Origin: Evernia prunastri
Taxonomy: Eukaryota; Ascomycota; Lecanoromycetes; Lecanorales; Parmeliaceae
DNA: 64,000 nt
Assembly: GCA_003184365.1 (NCBI GenBank)
Contig: NKYR01000051.1
Location: 62,001-126,000, forward strand
Reading direction: 5' to 3'
Positions 10,373-20,796 of the stretch are shown here, in pieces. The translations under genes and the position numbers were made by a program. Positions within the stretch are counted from its first letter, which is position 1. The number at the start of each line of letters is the position of its first letter. A model generated the notes under the pieces. It was not told where the DNA came from. It did no database searches and saw nothing but the letters and a program-made list of their open reading frames with translations.

Positions 10373-11285
10373 ATGTCTTGGCTTTCGGCTTCATCACAGC
10401 TTCTGTTATGGGTTCTGCTTCACTCTTCCATCGACGTCCCGTCAGTTGTGGCAAGCGAGTCGTCCTACCTTTGCAGCAGAATCATGTATGACAGTCCAGT
10501 CTTGCAAGATTGCTCCTACGCGCTGGCTGCTCTTCCGGAAGCAGACGGGCGATATAGATATTATATCGAGCGACAGCTCGAGGCCGGTCCTCCAAACTCT
10601 GACTGGCAAGCCTGGCAAGATGACCGCCCTGTGCCTTTGCGGACGAAAGCGGTCCAGGTTCCCAGATTTTGGAGTCATGGTAAAGCGAACCCTTTTTTTG
10701 GCGAATCGCGACAGCAATCCTTTCCATGAGTGCACCCCGGACATGGAGATGACATACTGAGAACGATTTCCAGGGTCTTGCAACCTCGCTCTGATGAGCT
10801 ACGTGGAGGGTGACTCGAAGACAGGGATATCACTTTCGCGATGGGCAAATGTTTACCTCGCAGGCTATAACCTTGTGCAAGCATGTCTCAATCTTCATTC
10901 ACAAGGAGGTGCCGCCACCGTTCTTGGTAAGCTTTGTGCACCTTCGTGTCTTCTTCGAACCAATTAAACATCTGACTCGCCTGACGCAGATGCACGTGGC
11001 CAACCTGGGCTTACCATGTTTCTTTGGCGAAATGGCGCCGTCTTCGACAACACGATGAACAAGTACACGAGCGCAGCTTTTCCGGCAGGCATAGACCCGA
11101 GATTCCCAGCTATCCTGAAGGCTTTTGGCCCTTTCAACAAAACCTTGGACACCTTCAACGGCACGTTATTCCAAGGCATTGAATTTACTCATCCAACTTC
11201 TTTCGCACATCCGAATCTTCTGAACAGCAGTCCAGGCTTGTCTCCGGACACGATCATCGACCCCTCACTCATAGACACTTCTTGA
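10373..11285 (+). CDS. Secreted cysteine-bearing protein, 251 aa, three exons
   Basis: Exons 10373-10679, 10774-10926 and 10990-11285 are joined by introns of 94 bp (GTAAAG ... TTCCAG, phase 1) and 63 bp (GTAAGC ... ACGCAG, phase 1). The spliced frame is open throughout. A signal peptide (core LLLWVLLHSSI) precedes LCSRIMYDSPVLQDC, ALAALPEAD, YRYYIERQL, VQVPRFWSHG, SCNLALMSYVEGDSK, a Trp/Tyr-containing helix with QACLNLHSQGG, and a C-terminal part with LTMFLWRNG. The first intron falls directly before SC(N/R)LALMS, as in the divergent neighbour at 9196-9754, so the two probably descend from one ancestor. The function is unknown. No transmembrane segment after the signal peptide. Confidence 0.75.
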
Positions 11286-12221
11286 GACCGCTTGGAAAGC
11301 AAAGCAAGAAACAAAGGAAAAGGATAGTTACAGCGGCTAGAGTCATGGGAGAGAAAGAGTGAATCCTGAAGTATTATCAAGCATGTAATCTTTCCTCCAG
11401 CGCTGTGAGTCGGAACCAAGATTGACTGTGATTAGATCTCATATTCGATGAGGCTGCTCAGACACAGCTTGTCTCAGATGATGAGGTCGGCCTGCGAACA
11501 TTACATGCGGCATCTGAGAGCGCAGGACTTTGAAGCTATCCGTCGGTCGGTCCCTGATCGACAACAAGCACTCAGCAGCACGGCACGACGCTTCAGATTG
11601 CTCTCCAGGAATGCGCACACCAATCGATTAGAACCCTTGTTAATACTTCTCCTTCCCCGGATTCTCCATCGTAAAACATTGGTTGCGCATCTCCAGGCCC
11701 CGCTGTTGTTGTGATTGCCGACATGCGCTTCCCAATGAGAACCTCCTGCTGGGATCACACGACGTTCAGACCTACGTTTATGAAACACAGATGAGACCAC
11801 AAATCTGTATGCCTTCTTGACTGGTTGATCTGAGTCTCCTGAAACAGCAGGTGATGCTGCCTTGGCGCTTCTGACGATGAGACAGAAACAATGGACTGGG
11901 GGCTTTGACACCACCTTTCGCCCACAGACATTGCGCATCTCCCTAAAATCAGTCTCATACTCGTCCAAAACACAGCGGGAAAATGCTCGCGCCATCCAAG
12001 CGTCAAACAGAGCTTGCGGGAAGTGCACGAAGGTTGAGCCCGAAGCTAAAGACATCTGCGTATGGAAGGTTTCGCGCATCCGGAAAAGGAAGGCCTCGAA
12101 CCCCCAAAGGTTTTATAACGGTGCTTTCGTCCAACCTTAAAAGCACCACGTCGTCTCTGTTGACACTACGGTCTCTTCTCGGGTCTAGTCTCCGTCTGTC
12201 AACACACAGGTACAAACAGTC
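11286..12221. other. Gap with uncertain minus ORF of 192 codons
   Basis: A minus ORF at 11501-12079 contains STFVHFPQALFDAW near its start, which faintly recalls the 2EXR signature, but the rest is basic and irregular, and overlapping ORFs exist in two other frames. I cannot support a gene; a decayed 2EXR relic is possible. Confidence 0.3.
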
Positions 12222-12746
12222 ATGTATTGGCTCTACATGTTGGCCCTCCCAATGCTACCAATCTTTCTCATGCCCCAATTTGCGGTGGCAAAGCCATTTC
12301 CTCACCATGCAATGGTCATATCCTTAGCTGATTCCCAAGCACACCCAAAAACTCAACTAGGAAGGCGTACTCTAGTGTACGGTCTTCCTCCCGGCTGGAC
12401 AGGTGTTTTTGAGTCAGTCACCAGCATCCAACCACCCCTTGTCAGCCCAGTCTTTGTCCAATTTTTCTCTACGGCTGCAAAACTCGCAGCGGCAGATCCT
12501 GTTCCTGGGCGTCGCGTCCAGCGCATACCATTCGGAGCCCTGGTTCTAGAATTCATAGCCAGTAATCAACAAAACCAGATAGTCACAAGGGAATTCGTTC
12601 AAGCAGCTTCCCTGTGGCTCCTAGATGCTGCCCAGAAAGGGTGGACTGGCTTCTTCAACGCTTGGGTTCTCGACAGAGCAGACGGGGAGCTTGTATACAT
12701 AAGATTGTCAAACAAGTGGGATCAGCTGATGTCTTCGAACTACTGA
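12222..12746 (+). CDS. Secreted protein, 174 aa, cysteine-free
   Basis: Single-exon frame starting at an ATG with a strong signal peptide (MYWLYMLALPMLPIFLMP, cleavage near AVAKP). The mature part has no cysteine and holds RTLVYGLPPGWTGVFESV, IQPP, then an ordered region with RVQRIPFGALVLEF, REFVQAASLWLLDAAQKG, WTGFFNAWVLD and a closing SNKWDQLMSSNY. The even hydrophobic pattern and the Trp-rich core point to a compact folded extracellular domain. I do not recognise the family. Together with the genes at 5581, 9196 and 10373 it forms a run of secreted-protein genes, each with its own promoter rather than an operon. Confidence 0.72.
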   Translation: MYWLYMLALPMLPIFLMPQFAVAKPFPHHAMVISLADSQAHPKTQLGRRTLVYGLPPGWTGVFESVTSIQPPLVSPVFVQFFSTAAKLAAADPVPGRRVQRIPFGALVLEFIASNQQNQIVTREFVQAASLWLLDAAQKGWTGFFNAWVLDRADGELVYIRLSNKWDQLMSSNY

Positions 12747-14942
12747 GAGATGACGAAGAGAGACAGCGACTTCATCTGGACCGCCGAATTGTTACTGGAT
12801 GACCACAGAGCACGCACATTCGAGTCGCTACCGTTCGATCTCTAGGCCCCCCCGTCCCCCCCTCCCTCCCGGCACTACTTGAAAGAGATCGGACCGTCGA
12901 GTAGATTCTTTGCAAACGGAAAAAAATGCAACATTCGTTCGAGAGAAGGACCGACAAAGGCGCTGGCGCCAGGCGGAAGTTTGAGCTGGAATTCGACATC
13001 TAGGGCTAGAATTTACCCACAGGAAGCAGGTCAGGCGAAGTGAACAAATGTGGTGATACTTCTGAGGATAAGATATTATATCATACTGGAGAGAGATTTT
13101 GTACGTTAGTAACAGCTAAGAGGTCCTAAGCAAGATAACATGGGACACAATGAAAGAGTATAAGTCTGTAGACCAGATGAATGCTATGAACGAGAAGGAT
13201 GTTCGCAGTAGATAGAAGACAGAGCAGGTCGGGAAATAAAGTTGGCAGTGTGGATTTGTCCAACTGCAGTAACGTATGTTCGGAACCGTTACACACACTC
13301 GCTCGGCTTTCATGCCAGTATCTTGATCTCTAGATGCGATGATTAGTCATGGCAAATGGACCTGGGTTAGCACAACGGAATACGGCGTTCACAGCCGAGA
13401 AAGATTTGTACCACAAGCCAGCATCGGTCCTCTTGGTCTCTCAGACGAACAATGACGACAAAATCAAGAGACTAAGGACTGGTCATACATCTGTACGATG
13501 CTGAAGGTCTTTTTGTACTCTGTATCAATGACGACCGAGATTCGTCCTGCATGATCGCTGCATAGATCTTCAATTGCCTTCTGGACGCTCATCGGCCACT
13601 CAGAACCCACATTATAGTATTTCAAGACTATTCGCAGATGAACATCCATCCACGTCCATGTGCGATACGCAGATAGCCCTTCCTCGAGTCGGGGCTTATG
13701 TTGACTCAACTTCGGAGAGAGTGGCCCCCGCTCCTTCCTCCGGCCTGAACCCAGAATCGAAGAGTATTGCCCCAGTATTGTCCCTCTGATACCATATTTC
13801 TTATTTTTCCACATTTGCTACTCGCATATTACTGTCTCTTTAGCATAGGCCATGCTTGCCGTGCCGACGCCTTCTGTTCTGTCCTTGGAGGTGGTGGAGG
13901 AGTAGTCCGGCTGCTTGAGCAGTACCGATGGGGCAAGTCCCTGCTGGTAACTAAGAGACGCCGTTCTTGGCGTGTCTGCCGCTTGCGAAGTGCCTGCAGG
14001 GTCTATAGGTTGCTCGAGTGTGGTGTTTTGGGGCTTGTCGCTAGCCGGCACATAAGAAGATTTGGTACCGCAGCCGTTACTTACAGCTGAACCCTTTTGA
14101 CGAAGAAACGCCTTTAAGGTATCTTCGATGGAAACTGCCAGTATCAAGCAATTCTGGAAATCAGAGGTATGTCACGGATGAGCGTCGAGGATTAGGATCA
14201 CTTCCACGTTTTTCATGTTCCGGGGCTCGGATATTGCTCGGATCAGATCCGAGGCATGCTCGGCTTTGGCAACAAAGCAAGAACGTTGGCTTTCAAAGCT
14301 CGTGTGTCTGACATGATAGTCCAACGATCATCATGAGCTGGCGGTGTACACCAGCAGACCAGCAGAATTCTATCTGAAAGTCATGCAGCCAATGATGCCG
14401 GCTTCAGCCGCAGCAGCAGGCAGCACAAGAAATCGTCTATCAGAAAGAACCACCATTCATCATGGACGACGCCTGAGATTAGCTTGACGGCTCAGTGAAC
14501 GAATCTAGATAAAGAGCGCTGAGTGGCTTTCTCAATAGTGGTGTGCTCTGGGTCGACATCGTTTCTTATGGTGTTCCATTGACAATCGCTCCCGGTTCCA
14601 TTGCCCCGATCATCAGATGTCGTCAGGGAGTAAGCGTCAATTTCTCGCGATGAAAAGGTGTAGCACAGCCTGTTTGAGACAGGCGAGCAATATTCGGGGA
14701 ACGTCCGTCTGAGTGGAGCGGCTGCTTCCCAACTGTTTAAGCTGTACTTGCACCACAGTCCGCCAGCTCCATGGAAAATATCTATATCAGAATGGCTTCT
14801 GCGAGCACCACTATCGGCATGGGATCATCATGATACACCACCATCGCCGCTGGGACTACGAAGTAAGTCTCCATCCTATTCTGTGCTATTATCATTACTC
14901 TCAGCAGATACCAGCAACGATACTCATCTTGTCACTAACCAT
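12747..14942. other. Long gap with unresolved minus-strand coding remnants
   Basis: Minus ORFs at 13464-13814 and 13818-14147 look partly protein-like (for example SIEDTLKAFLRQKG and WPMSVQKAIEDLCSDHAGRI) but lack a start codon, share no frame and show no convincing splice pair. They may be exons of a decayed gene. A C-run (GGCCCCCCCGTCCCCCCCTCCC) lies near 12846-12867. Nothing else seen. Confidence 0.3.
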
Positions 14943-15662
14943 ATGAGTCAGGAACACGAATTACTACGTGAATCGTGTCTCATAAAGAGTATCCTCATCT
15001 TACTTACCATACACCCAACCCTGTTTCTTGTCGCACTGCCGATCCCAGTTCAATTGCAACCCCAAGAATCGACACTGGACTATTGCGGATTGATTATATG
15101 GTGCTCTCAGGCCTCTAGGTTTACATGAACCGGGCAGGGAGAGTGATAACGGGTTTTCTAGAGCGACAACAAAGGAAGTTCTTCGATCAATCGACTGGCT
15201 CCAGATCTCACGCCGCAGCGCCAGGCAAGTTTTTCAGAGCCATACGAGTCTTCCCGCCGCTGAGCTTCTACAAGGGTAGCTTTAGCATATTTCTGGCTCC
15301 TGGGGTTACTGACGAGCCTTCCTTGCGTGGAGGTGTTGGGATGGCGTCAAAATTGATGTGACTCCTCTTCTCTGCAGTCAGCTGGGGGATGCTACGACAA
15401 TCTGCCAAATTCATTCAAGTCCTGCAACTGACGGCATTCGATCACGATGGCATCTGAAGGGTCTCTTGTCCGTCACACCACAAGTGCTGGCAAACGAAAA
15501 AAGGACACGGCGCTGCAATACCTTGGAGCAAAGATGTCCCTCCTCGACTGGTCCTTTCAGGGCCAGCTACAAGACAATGAATCCATCGTACCGGTCCAGC
15601 CGGACGTTGCGCAGAAGTACATTCTCTCTGGAGCATTGAGCGTCGCTACCAACTACCTTTGA
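14943..15662 (+). pseudogene. Decayed secreted-protein gene with several frameshifts
   Basis: A signal-peptide-like start lies at 14943 (core ILILLTIHPTLFLVALPIP). Downstream, pieces of one protein occur in changing frames: LSFYKGSFSIFLAPGVTDEP to a stop at 15358-15360, then TPLLCSQLGDATTICQIH and LLSVTPQVLANEK in a second frame, then DTALQYLGAKMSLLDWSFQG and a closing QKYILSGALSVATNYL in a third, ending at 15662. The last switch falls in the six-A run around 15500; an earlier one lies near CAAAATTG around 15350. The order and character of the pieces argue for one ancestral gene. The product family is not recognised. Confidence 0.5.
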
Positions 15663-15748
15663 GCGATCAGTGAAACCGGGAGTCTAAAAGCGCATCATAC
15701 AATCATCTCTAGGCTCAAGGGCCAACCCATAGCACTCATACTTCACCA

Positions 15749-16317
15749 ATGGCGATATTAGGTCTATGGCCCGAGGTGCTACTTTTACATCCCCTACTAC
15801 GGAGCCCTGGCCTCCATCATTTGCTCGCTAGCCTCCCCGCTGCCTCAATTTTCGACCTAAACCTCGCTCGCAACCCCATGATTTCGCACGCACTGTACTC
15901 ACGCGCTCCGACCTTGACGCCGAAGGCGAATGTACGTGCCTGCCGCAGGATGTTGAGGTTCTTGCATAGTTCATGAGCTCGCGCCATCGACGACCACGTG
16001 GAAGTCGGCTTGGCGCACCACTGCTCAATGGTAGCACGCTCAGGATTGTCGTGCTCAAAAAGGAAACAGGTAGCAGGTCATGGACAAGTGATTTGAGTCG
16101 TTCCCTATCACTTGAAGAACAACAAACAAAAGTAATGGAGTTTGAGGCAGACGGGCATGACAGAAGTGGTACGCTCAATACTGCGGAGTCCTCTGCCTTC
16201 GCTGCAGGATTTAGGCGCGTGGATCTAGGGCTGGGTCCGCAGGGGCAGTTCATGCCGCAGGAGTGGGATGATGCGTTCGGGGTGTTGGGACTCGGCGATT
16301 TTAGATGCGGTATTTGA
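15749..16317 (+). pseudogene. Decayed unknown protein gene: stop plus frameshift
   Basis: An ATG at 15749 opens a 75-codon frame that reads well (WPEVLLLHPLLRSPG, FDLNLARNPM, LTPKANVRACRRMLRFLHS) to a TGA at 15974-15976. The same frame then continues sensibly as ARAIDDHVEVGLA before the sense passes to another frame: APLLNGSTLRIVVLKKE, LSRSLSLEEQQTKVMEFEAD and GPQGQFMPQEWDDAFGVLG, ending at 16317. Both a stop (TGA where CGA or TAC-like codons would fit) and a one-base shift near 16010-16025 are needed, so this is a relic and not a spliced gene. Possible nuclear or cytosolic protein; family not recognised. Confidence 0.5.
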
Positions 16318-17294
16318 TTGGCAACTAGACGCAATTGGGATGGAGACTCGACAACCTTGTTGCATAGTATATCTTCAGACGATAGAGCCTGAGAGTGAGA
16401 AGGTATGTAGGAGAAGCGAGGATTGAGAGTTGAAGCCAGAATTTGAGTGAGTCTAGACCAGTCGGAGATCAGCTACTTGTTGGTAACGGAAGCATGGGAA
16501 AGTATTGTTGGACATCCTGTTCCCGAAATTGACGTTACCTAGTCTCTCCCATTACAACGTGAGCGGATCATTTGGTACAATCGTAACGTAAACTCGCTCG
16601 AGCAGCATCGTAGTTTGTTGGCGAGACTTGCTGCGAGATTCACTTTGAGGAGCGCCGTCCGCAGATGGTACCGAGTTTTCATCAAGCCGCCATCGAGCCT
16701 CAAAGAGGCGGCAACCGGTCGGCGAGGATAGAGTACTCGTAATATTTGTTTGATTCTTTGTTCCGCGGAGTGATAGTTTTCAGCTAAGATGATGCCAAGA
16801 CCACGCTAGTGTGACAAACCTTCACCGAAGTCCTCGGTCCAAATGAAACAATACTCACACATCATGGACAAGTCCAACCGCATGTGATTCTTATGTCATG
16901 GCCGTCTGATTCCATGATCACCAATTCGATGTGGCACGCTTAGGACAGGGGTTGATAAGGCAGTGCAGTGATTACGCTGCGTCACGAGAGGCTCCAGCTT
17001 CTGCTTCAACTAATTACACAGTCTCAACTCATAGGACTAAGCAAGCGCATGAACTCCAGTGTGCCGAAACATTCCCTTCGATCGTGACCACTCTCACTAC
17101 TCTCACCTTTCTCAACGCTCTCACCGCTCTCTCAGCTCTCTCTACTCTCACCATCCTTGGCACGCTCAACCTATTCAACATCCTCACGACTCTTACTCCT
17201 CCCTCCAATCTCAGCCTTCATCTACCATAATCCGCAAACCAACGAGCATCGAACTCAACTCATAGCGGGCCTGTACATTGACTCAGTCGACTTC
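16318..17294. other. Gap ending in a CTCTCAC-rich tract
   Basis: No gene seen. From about 17090 to 17220 the plus strand is a pyrimidine-rich run of CTCTCAC/CTCTCT units, the kind of CT-rich leader common just upstream of fungal start codons; it leads into the F-box frame that starts at 17295. Confidence 0.4.
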
Positions 17295-18195
17295 ATGGAG
17301 AGCGAGTCTGCTGCAATGTGCTTTCCACAAGAACTCATTTCGGCCATCTTAAGTTATCCATCGAAGCTTGAGCTAAAGAAGGCACGTCTCGTCTGCAAAA
17401 ACTTCGACGCAGCAGCAGTCCCGTTCCTCTTCGATCAGATCTTGGAAGCCTGCGCCTGACCACATGTGTATCAATCCCATCAATGGCCTGGAATTCGAGG
17501 ATTCAAATGTTTGGCCAGAAGTCTTACGAGCGCTGTTCATCTCCGGAAATACTATGGTCAAAGCAATCATCACCGAGGGGGGAAATAGTACATCAGGTCT
17601 GACCATTGCAGCTTTTTCGATGACCCCGCGACATATGTTCTGTTCTGCCAAAGTTCTGCCAAATTTGACCAGTCTTCACTTGCATATTGACATCGAGGTC
17701 CTTGAGGATTTCGACATCGGTGCTGACGTCAGAAGCGAGCTCTTTTCGAAACGAGTAATTGCTCGGATACTCTCTGCGGCGATCAATCTCAAAGTCCTGA
17801 AGATTGAGATGATCGGCACTTGTATCGATCTGGACCCAGACCCTTTGACGTTTCAGATGATTCTGGGAGGCTGCAAGATGCCTAAGCTTGTGACCTTTGG
17901 CTTGATTGACTTCACCGTGACGGAAGCAGAAATGAAAGCTTTCCTACTACACTCACGAGAAATCCGTCATATGTCACTTGATAAGGTCGACATGGTCTCA
18001 GGTTCTTGGGAGAGCGTGTTTCAAGCCATCAAAGATACCTTGCCTCTTGAATCTTTTGTATCAAAGGATCTTTCGGGAGGGGCCACTGACCTCTTCGACC
18101 TGGATTATTTCCGTGCGGACACGATAATGAAGGGATTCTTATTTGAGGATGGCCCCAGTCCATTCTCCAACGGAGGCTATGATATCCTCCCATGA
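17295..18195 (+). pseudogene. F-box protein gene split by a frame change
   Basis: The ATG at 17295 gives MESESAAMCFPQELISAILS and KARLVCKNFDAAAVPFLFDQI, a good F-box helix set, then a TGA at 17457-17459. A second frame, shifted by one, is open from before 17464 to 18195 and holds 243 residues with leucine-rich repeat-like strands (LPNLTSLHLHIDIEVLED, INLKVLKIEMIGT, MPKLVTFGLIDFTVTEAEM). Together they look like one F-box/LRR-like ubiquitin-ligase adaptor. The segment that usually links F-box and repeats is short, which suggests a deletion as well as a frameshift. No intron signal bridges the two. If the break is an assembly error the gene would be intact but short. Confidence 0.55.
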
Positions 18196-18636
18196 GACTT
18201 GGAGTCATGTCTCCAATGGCTTGAAGATTCTAAGTCACCTCGCAATCGGAAAGCGGTACGGCATTCATACTCGCCGGTGTGTCTGGACTTACTCGGTATA
18301 GTACGCAAGTCAACCAAGCATTTTAGATTAGAATGGACCAATCAGAGATCAAGATCCTCTCCATACATTCAATGCTTACTACTGCCCATTTATGCACATG
18401 TTCAGGAATGTGACTACCTCCGACGATCGTTGATCAAATATAGTTGTCATGTGTTTACATTCCCTAAATGCTGACCATTGCCTTCATCTTTCGCGGAGCA
18501 CGGACTGATCTATATATGCCTGCTGATCGAAGATCGTCATGCAGGATATGGAAAGTGCATCAGCAAAAACAGCAGAAGTACCCTACCTATGTTTCGGTCC
18601 CACGCATGACCGCACTTCCCAATTTCCCACATCCTC
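18196..18636. other. Intergenic region
   Basis: No gene seen. The ORF 18199-18474 has no motif. Confidence 0.4.
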
Positions 18637-18642
18637 TATAAA
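18637..18642 (+). promoter_or_regulatory. TATA box of the 63-aa secreted protein gene
   Basis: TATAAA stands 222 bp before the ATG at 18864, followed by a long C/A/T-rich, G-poor leader (about 18650-18860) of the type seen upstream of strongly expressed fungal genes. The leader happens to be open in one frame as a Pro/His-rich ORF, which I do not count as a gene. Confidence 0.5.
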
Positions 18643-18863
18643 GGCGAACTCCCCCAAGCACCCTCCCTCGCAGCACCATCACCACTCTCGTTCCCAACCA
18701 AAAGAAAGTCCAGAACACCCCCCTTCCCCCCCTCCAGCAGCCAGCCACTCTTTCCATCCCCTCCCTTCGCCAAACCCTTCAAAATCAAAACCAAAACCAA
18801 ACCCCAACACCCACTCCCCTCACCCTCACCCCCACACTTCCCCCTTCCACAACAAACCCCACA

Positions 18864-19121
18864 ATGAAGGTCCCCGCCCTCGCCCTCATCCTCAACGCCC
18901 TAGCCGTCTTGGCAATCCCTTACCCCTTTGACGACGCCGTCGGCCCGGCCGTCGTACCCTTGTGCTCGAAAGAAAGCGGTAAATGACTCCTCGCTCGAAA
19001 CGGAGCTTGACCAAATGCTAATGTTGCGTGTGATGCGATCACAGGCCTCTGTCTCAGCAATACCGACTGCTGCGAGAAAGCCTGCGTGAACCTCGTCTGT
19101 AATGCGGCCGCTAGACATTGA
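18864..19121 (+). CDS. Small secreted cysteine-rich protein, knottin-like, 63 aa
   Basis: Two exons, 18864-18978 and 19045-19121, join in phase 1 across a 66-bp intron (GTAAAT donor, ACAG acceptor). The 63-aa product starts with a clear signal peptide (MKVPALALILNALAVLA). The mature part has six cysteines spaced C-x6-C-x5-C-C-x3-C-x4-C, the framework of inhibitor-cystine-knot (knottin) miniproteins, with a closing Asn-Ala-Ala-Ala-Arg-His tail. It is too short per exon to appear as a long ORF. Small secreted cysteine-rich proteins of fungi often act in the apoplast or against competing microbes, but the role here is unknown. The strong TATA box and leader suggest high, possibly induced, expression. 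Confidence 0.75.
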
Positions 19122-20796
19122 AATTGAAGTGACGGGACGCTGCGGGTTGGGGGTGAGTGGGTGAGTGATTTTTTCTTTTCCTGACGTCACGGGTGGTGTT
19201 CGGTGCTGACTGGTTCTGTGGAGCAGGAGAATGGCAGGGTTTGTTTTTTCGGTTTGTTTGGTTGTCTGATTTGGGTAGAGCGTTGGCGCTAGAGAGGGGG
19301 TTGGGGGGGAGGAATGTGATGGTTGTTAGTGTGGGGGGGAGGAAGAGAAAGGGAATTTTTACCTCTCGGACGATAATTCAAATGAAATAGAACCAACCTC
19401 GATTGCTCTTTGAAATGCGTGCCTACCCTTTCATTCCCTTGACCTATCGTGTGCTTAAGCGGAATTAACGTAGTTTTTGACCGCGCAACGAAAACCCGCA
19501 TAGAATGATGGGACTTTCTGTTTACCACAGCAAAACAGGACAGGGATTCTAAAAGAGAGGAAGACCAATTTGCTGGCGCAGGACAAATAAAATATAGGTA
19601 GAGCTCCTGCCTGGGCCGCGGTTATCGCCGCAAAAATCGTAGAAAGCATGAATTATCAATCTCCCAGCAAATCTCAAACCCCCCCATTCCACATCCAACC
19701 AGACCACTTTCCCAACAGTGAGTGCCAATAGTGCGTACGATTACCGCATCTGCATTCAATCCGCCGTACCCTACCGTCCAACGCTGAATGAGCGAAGCTG
19801 AGATTTGAATACACTTTCTGAAACAAAAGCGACTGAACCAATATATCTTGACTTACCTCATCGTACTCTCGAAAGAGTCGAACCTCACACCAAGGAACGA
19901 CTCGGATCGGCCCACACTTTCGCGTCTATCAAGTCACGTGTCCACTGCGAACAAGACGTGGTAGGATTCGAGATTGTTTTCGGGGAAGGGAGCGCGAGGT
20001 GCGGATTTTGTGGATAGACTGAAACAAACGGTGGGGATTCGTCATGTTGGTATAGAATAGGACAAATCCGTGCGACACTTGGGGTTCATAGGGTAAATAA
20101 GCAGCTTTCTTTCTTTCTTTCTTTCTTTCTAAACGGACGGGAAGGACTTTGAGGAATGACGAGTTGAGCAGATGTGGGATGTCCGGGTCTAGCATGCACG
20201 CATGGTCGAGGATGGGAAGTCCAAACGACGAGATAATCGGAAAGAAGGGCATGACTCTCGAGCTGGCTTTGTGGCTGGTCTGTCGGGCAAGATGAGGATG
20301 AGGATAAGGGCTGTATGGGGGTGCTGGTTATTTTTTTCTGAGAAGATGGTATAGTACGGTTCGGTTTCGAAAGGAGGAGAAGTGCAGGTTTTGGAGCGGG
20401 TTCTTATGCTGGGGATATAGAGCGGACTGGTGACTAGACGAACGGAATTGATTCGAGGCTTTCGTCTGAGAGGCCAAGTGAAGTTCGAAAAGTTTGGACG
20501 AGTGAAGTCAAAGGCCCAAATTCGCTCCAATCATATTTGCTTTGCCTCAAAAACTGAACTTTGTTTGTACCATGTGCCATACATTTTCGACAGTCCTCCT
20601 CAATCCAGCAAACGCTCGGGTTGTCAGATACGCCGCTGTCGGTATTGCCAACGTTGCTGAAGTGGGAAAGAGAAAGACGGCGAATCAAGCAACGGCTGCG
20701 GCAACAACAAAAGACAAAAGAATCTGCAAAAACCGAAACAAGTGTATGGACAGATAACAGCTAGTTTATACACAAACCACAGATCTGTCCATACAA
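19122..20796. other. Gap with a TTTC microsatellite
   Basis: No supported gene; ORFs in 19193-20764 are short and overlapping on both strands. A (TTTC)n run occupies about 20107-20131. A CT/AC-poor purine stretch around 19280-19350 is G-rich (GGTTGGGGGGGAGG). Confidence 0.4.

Noticed and set aside
18539..18931. Pro/His/Ser-rich plus ORF of 130 codons
   Set aside because: It covers the C-rich untranslated leader of the small secreted protein gene and overlaps its start in another frame.
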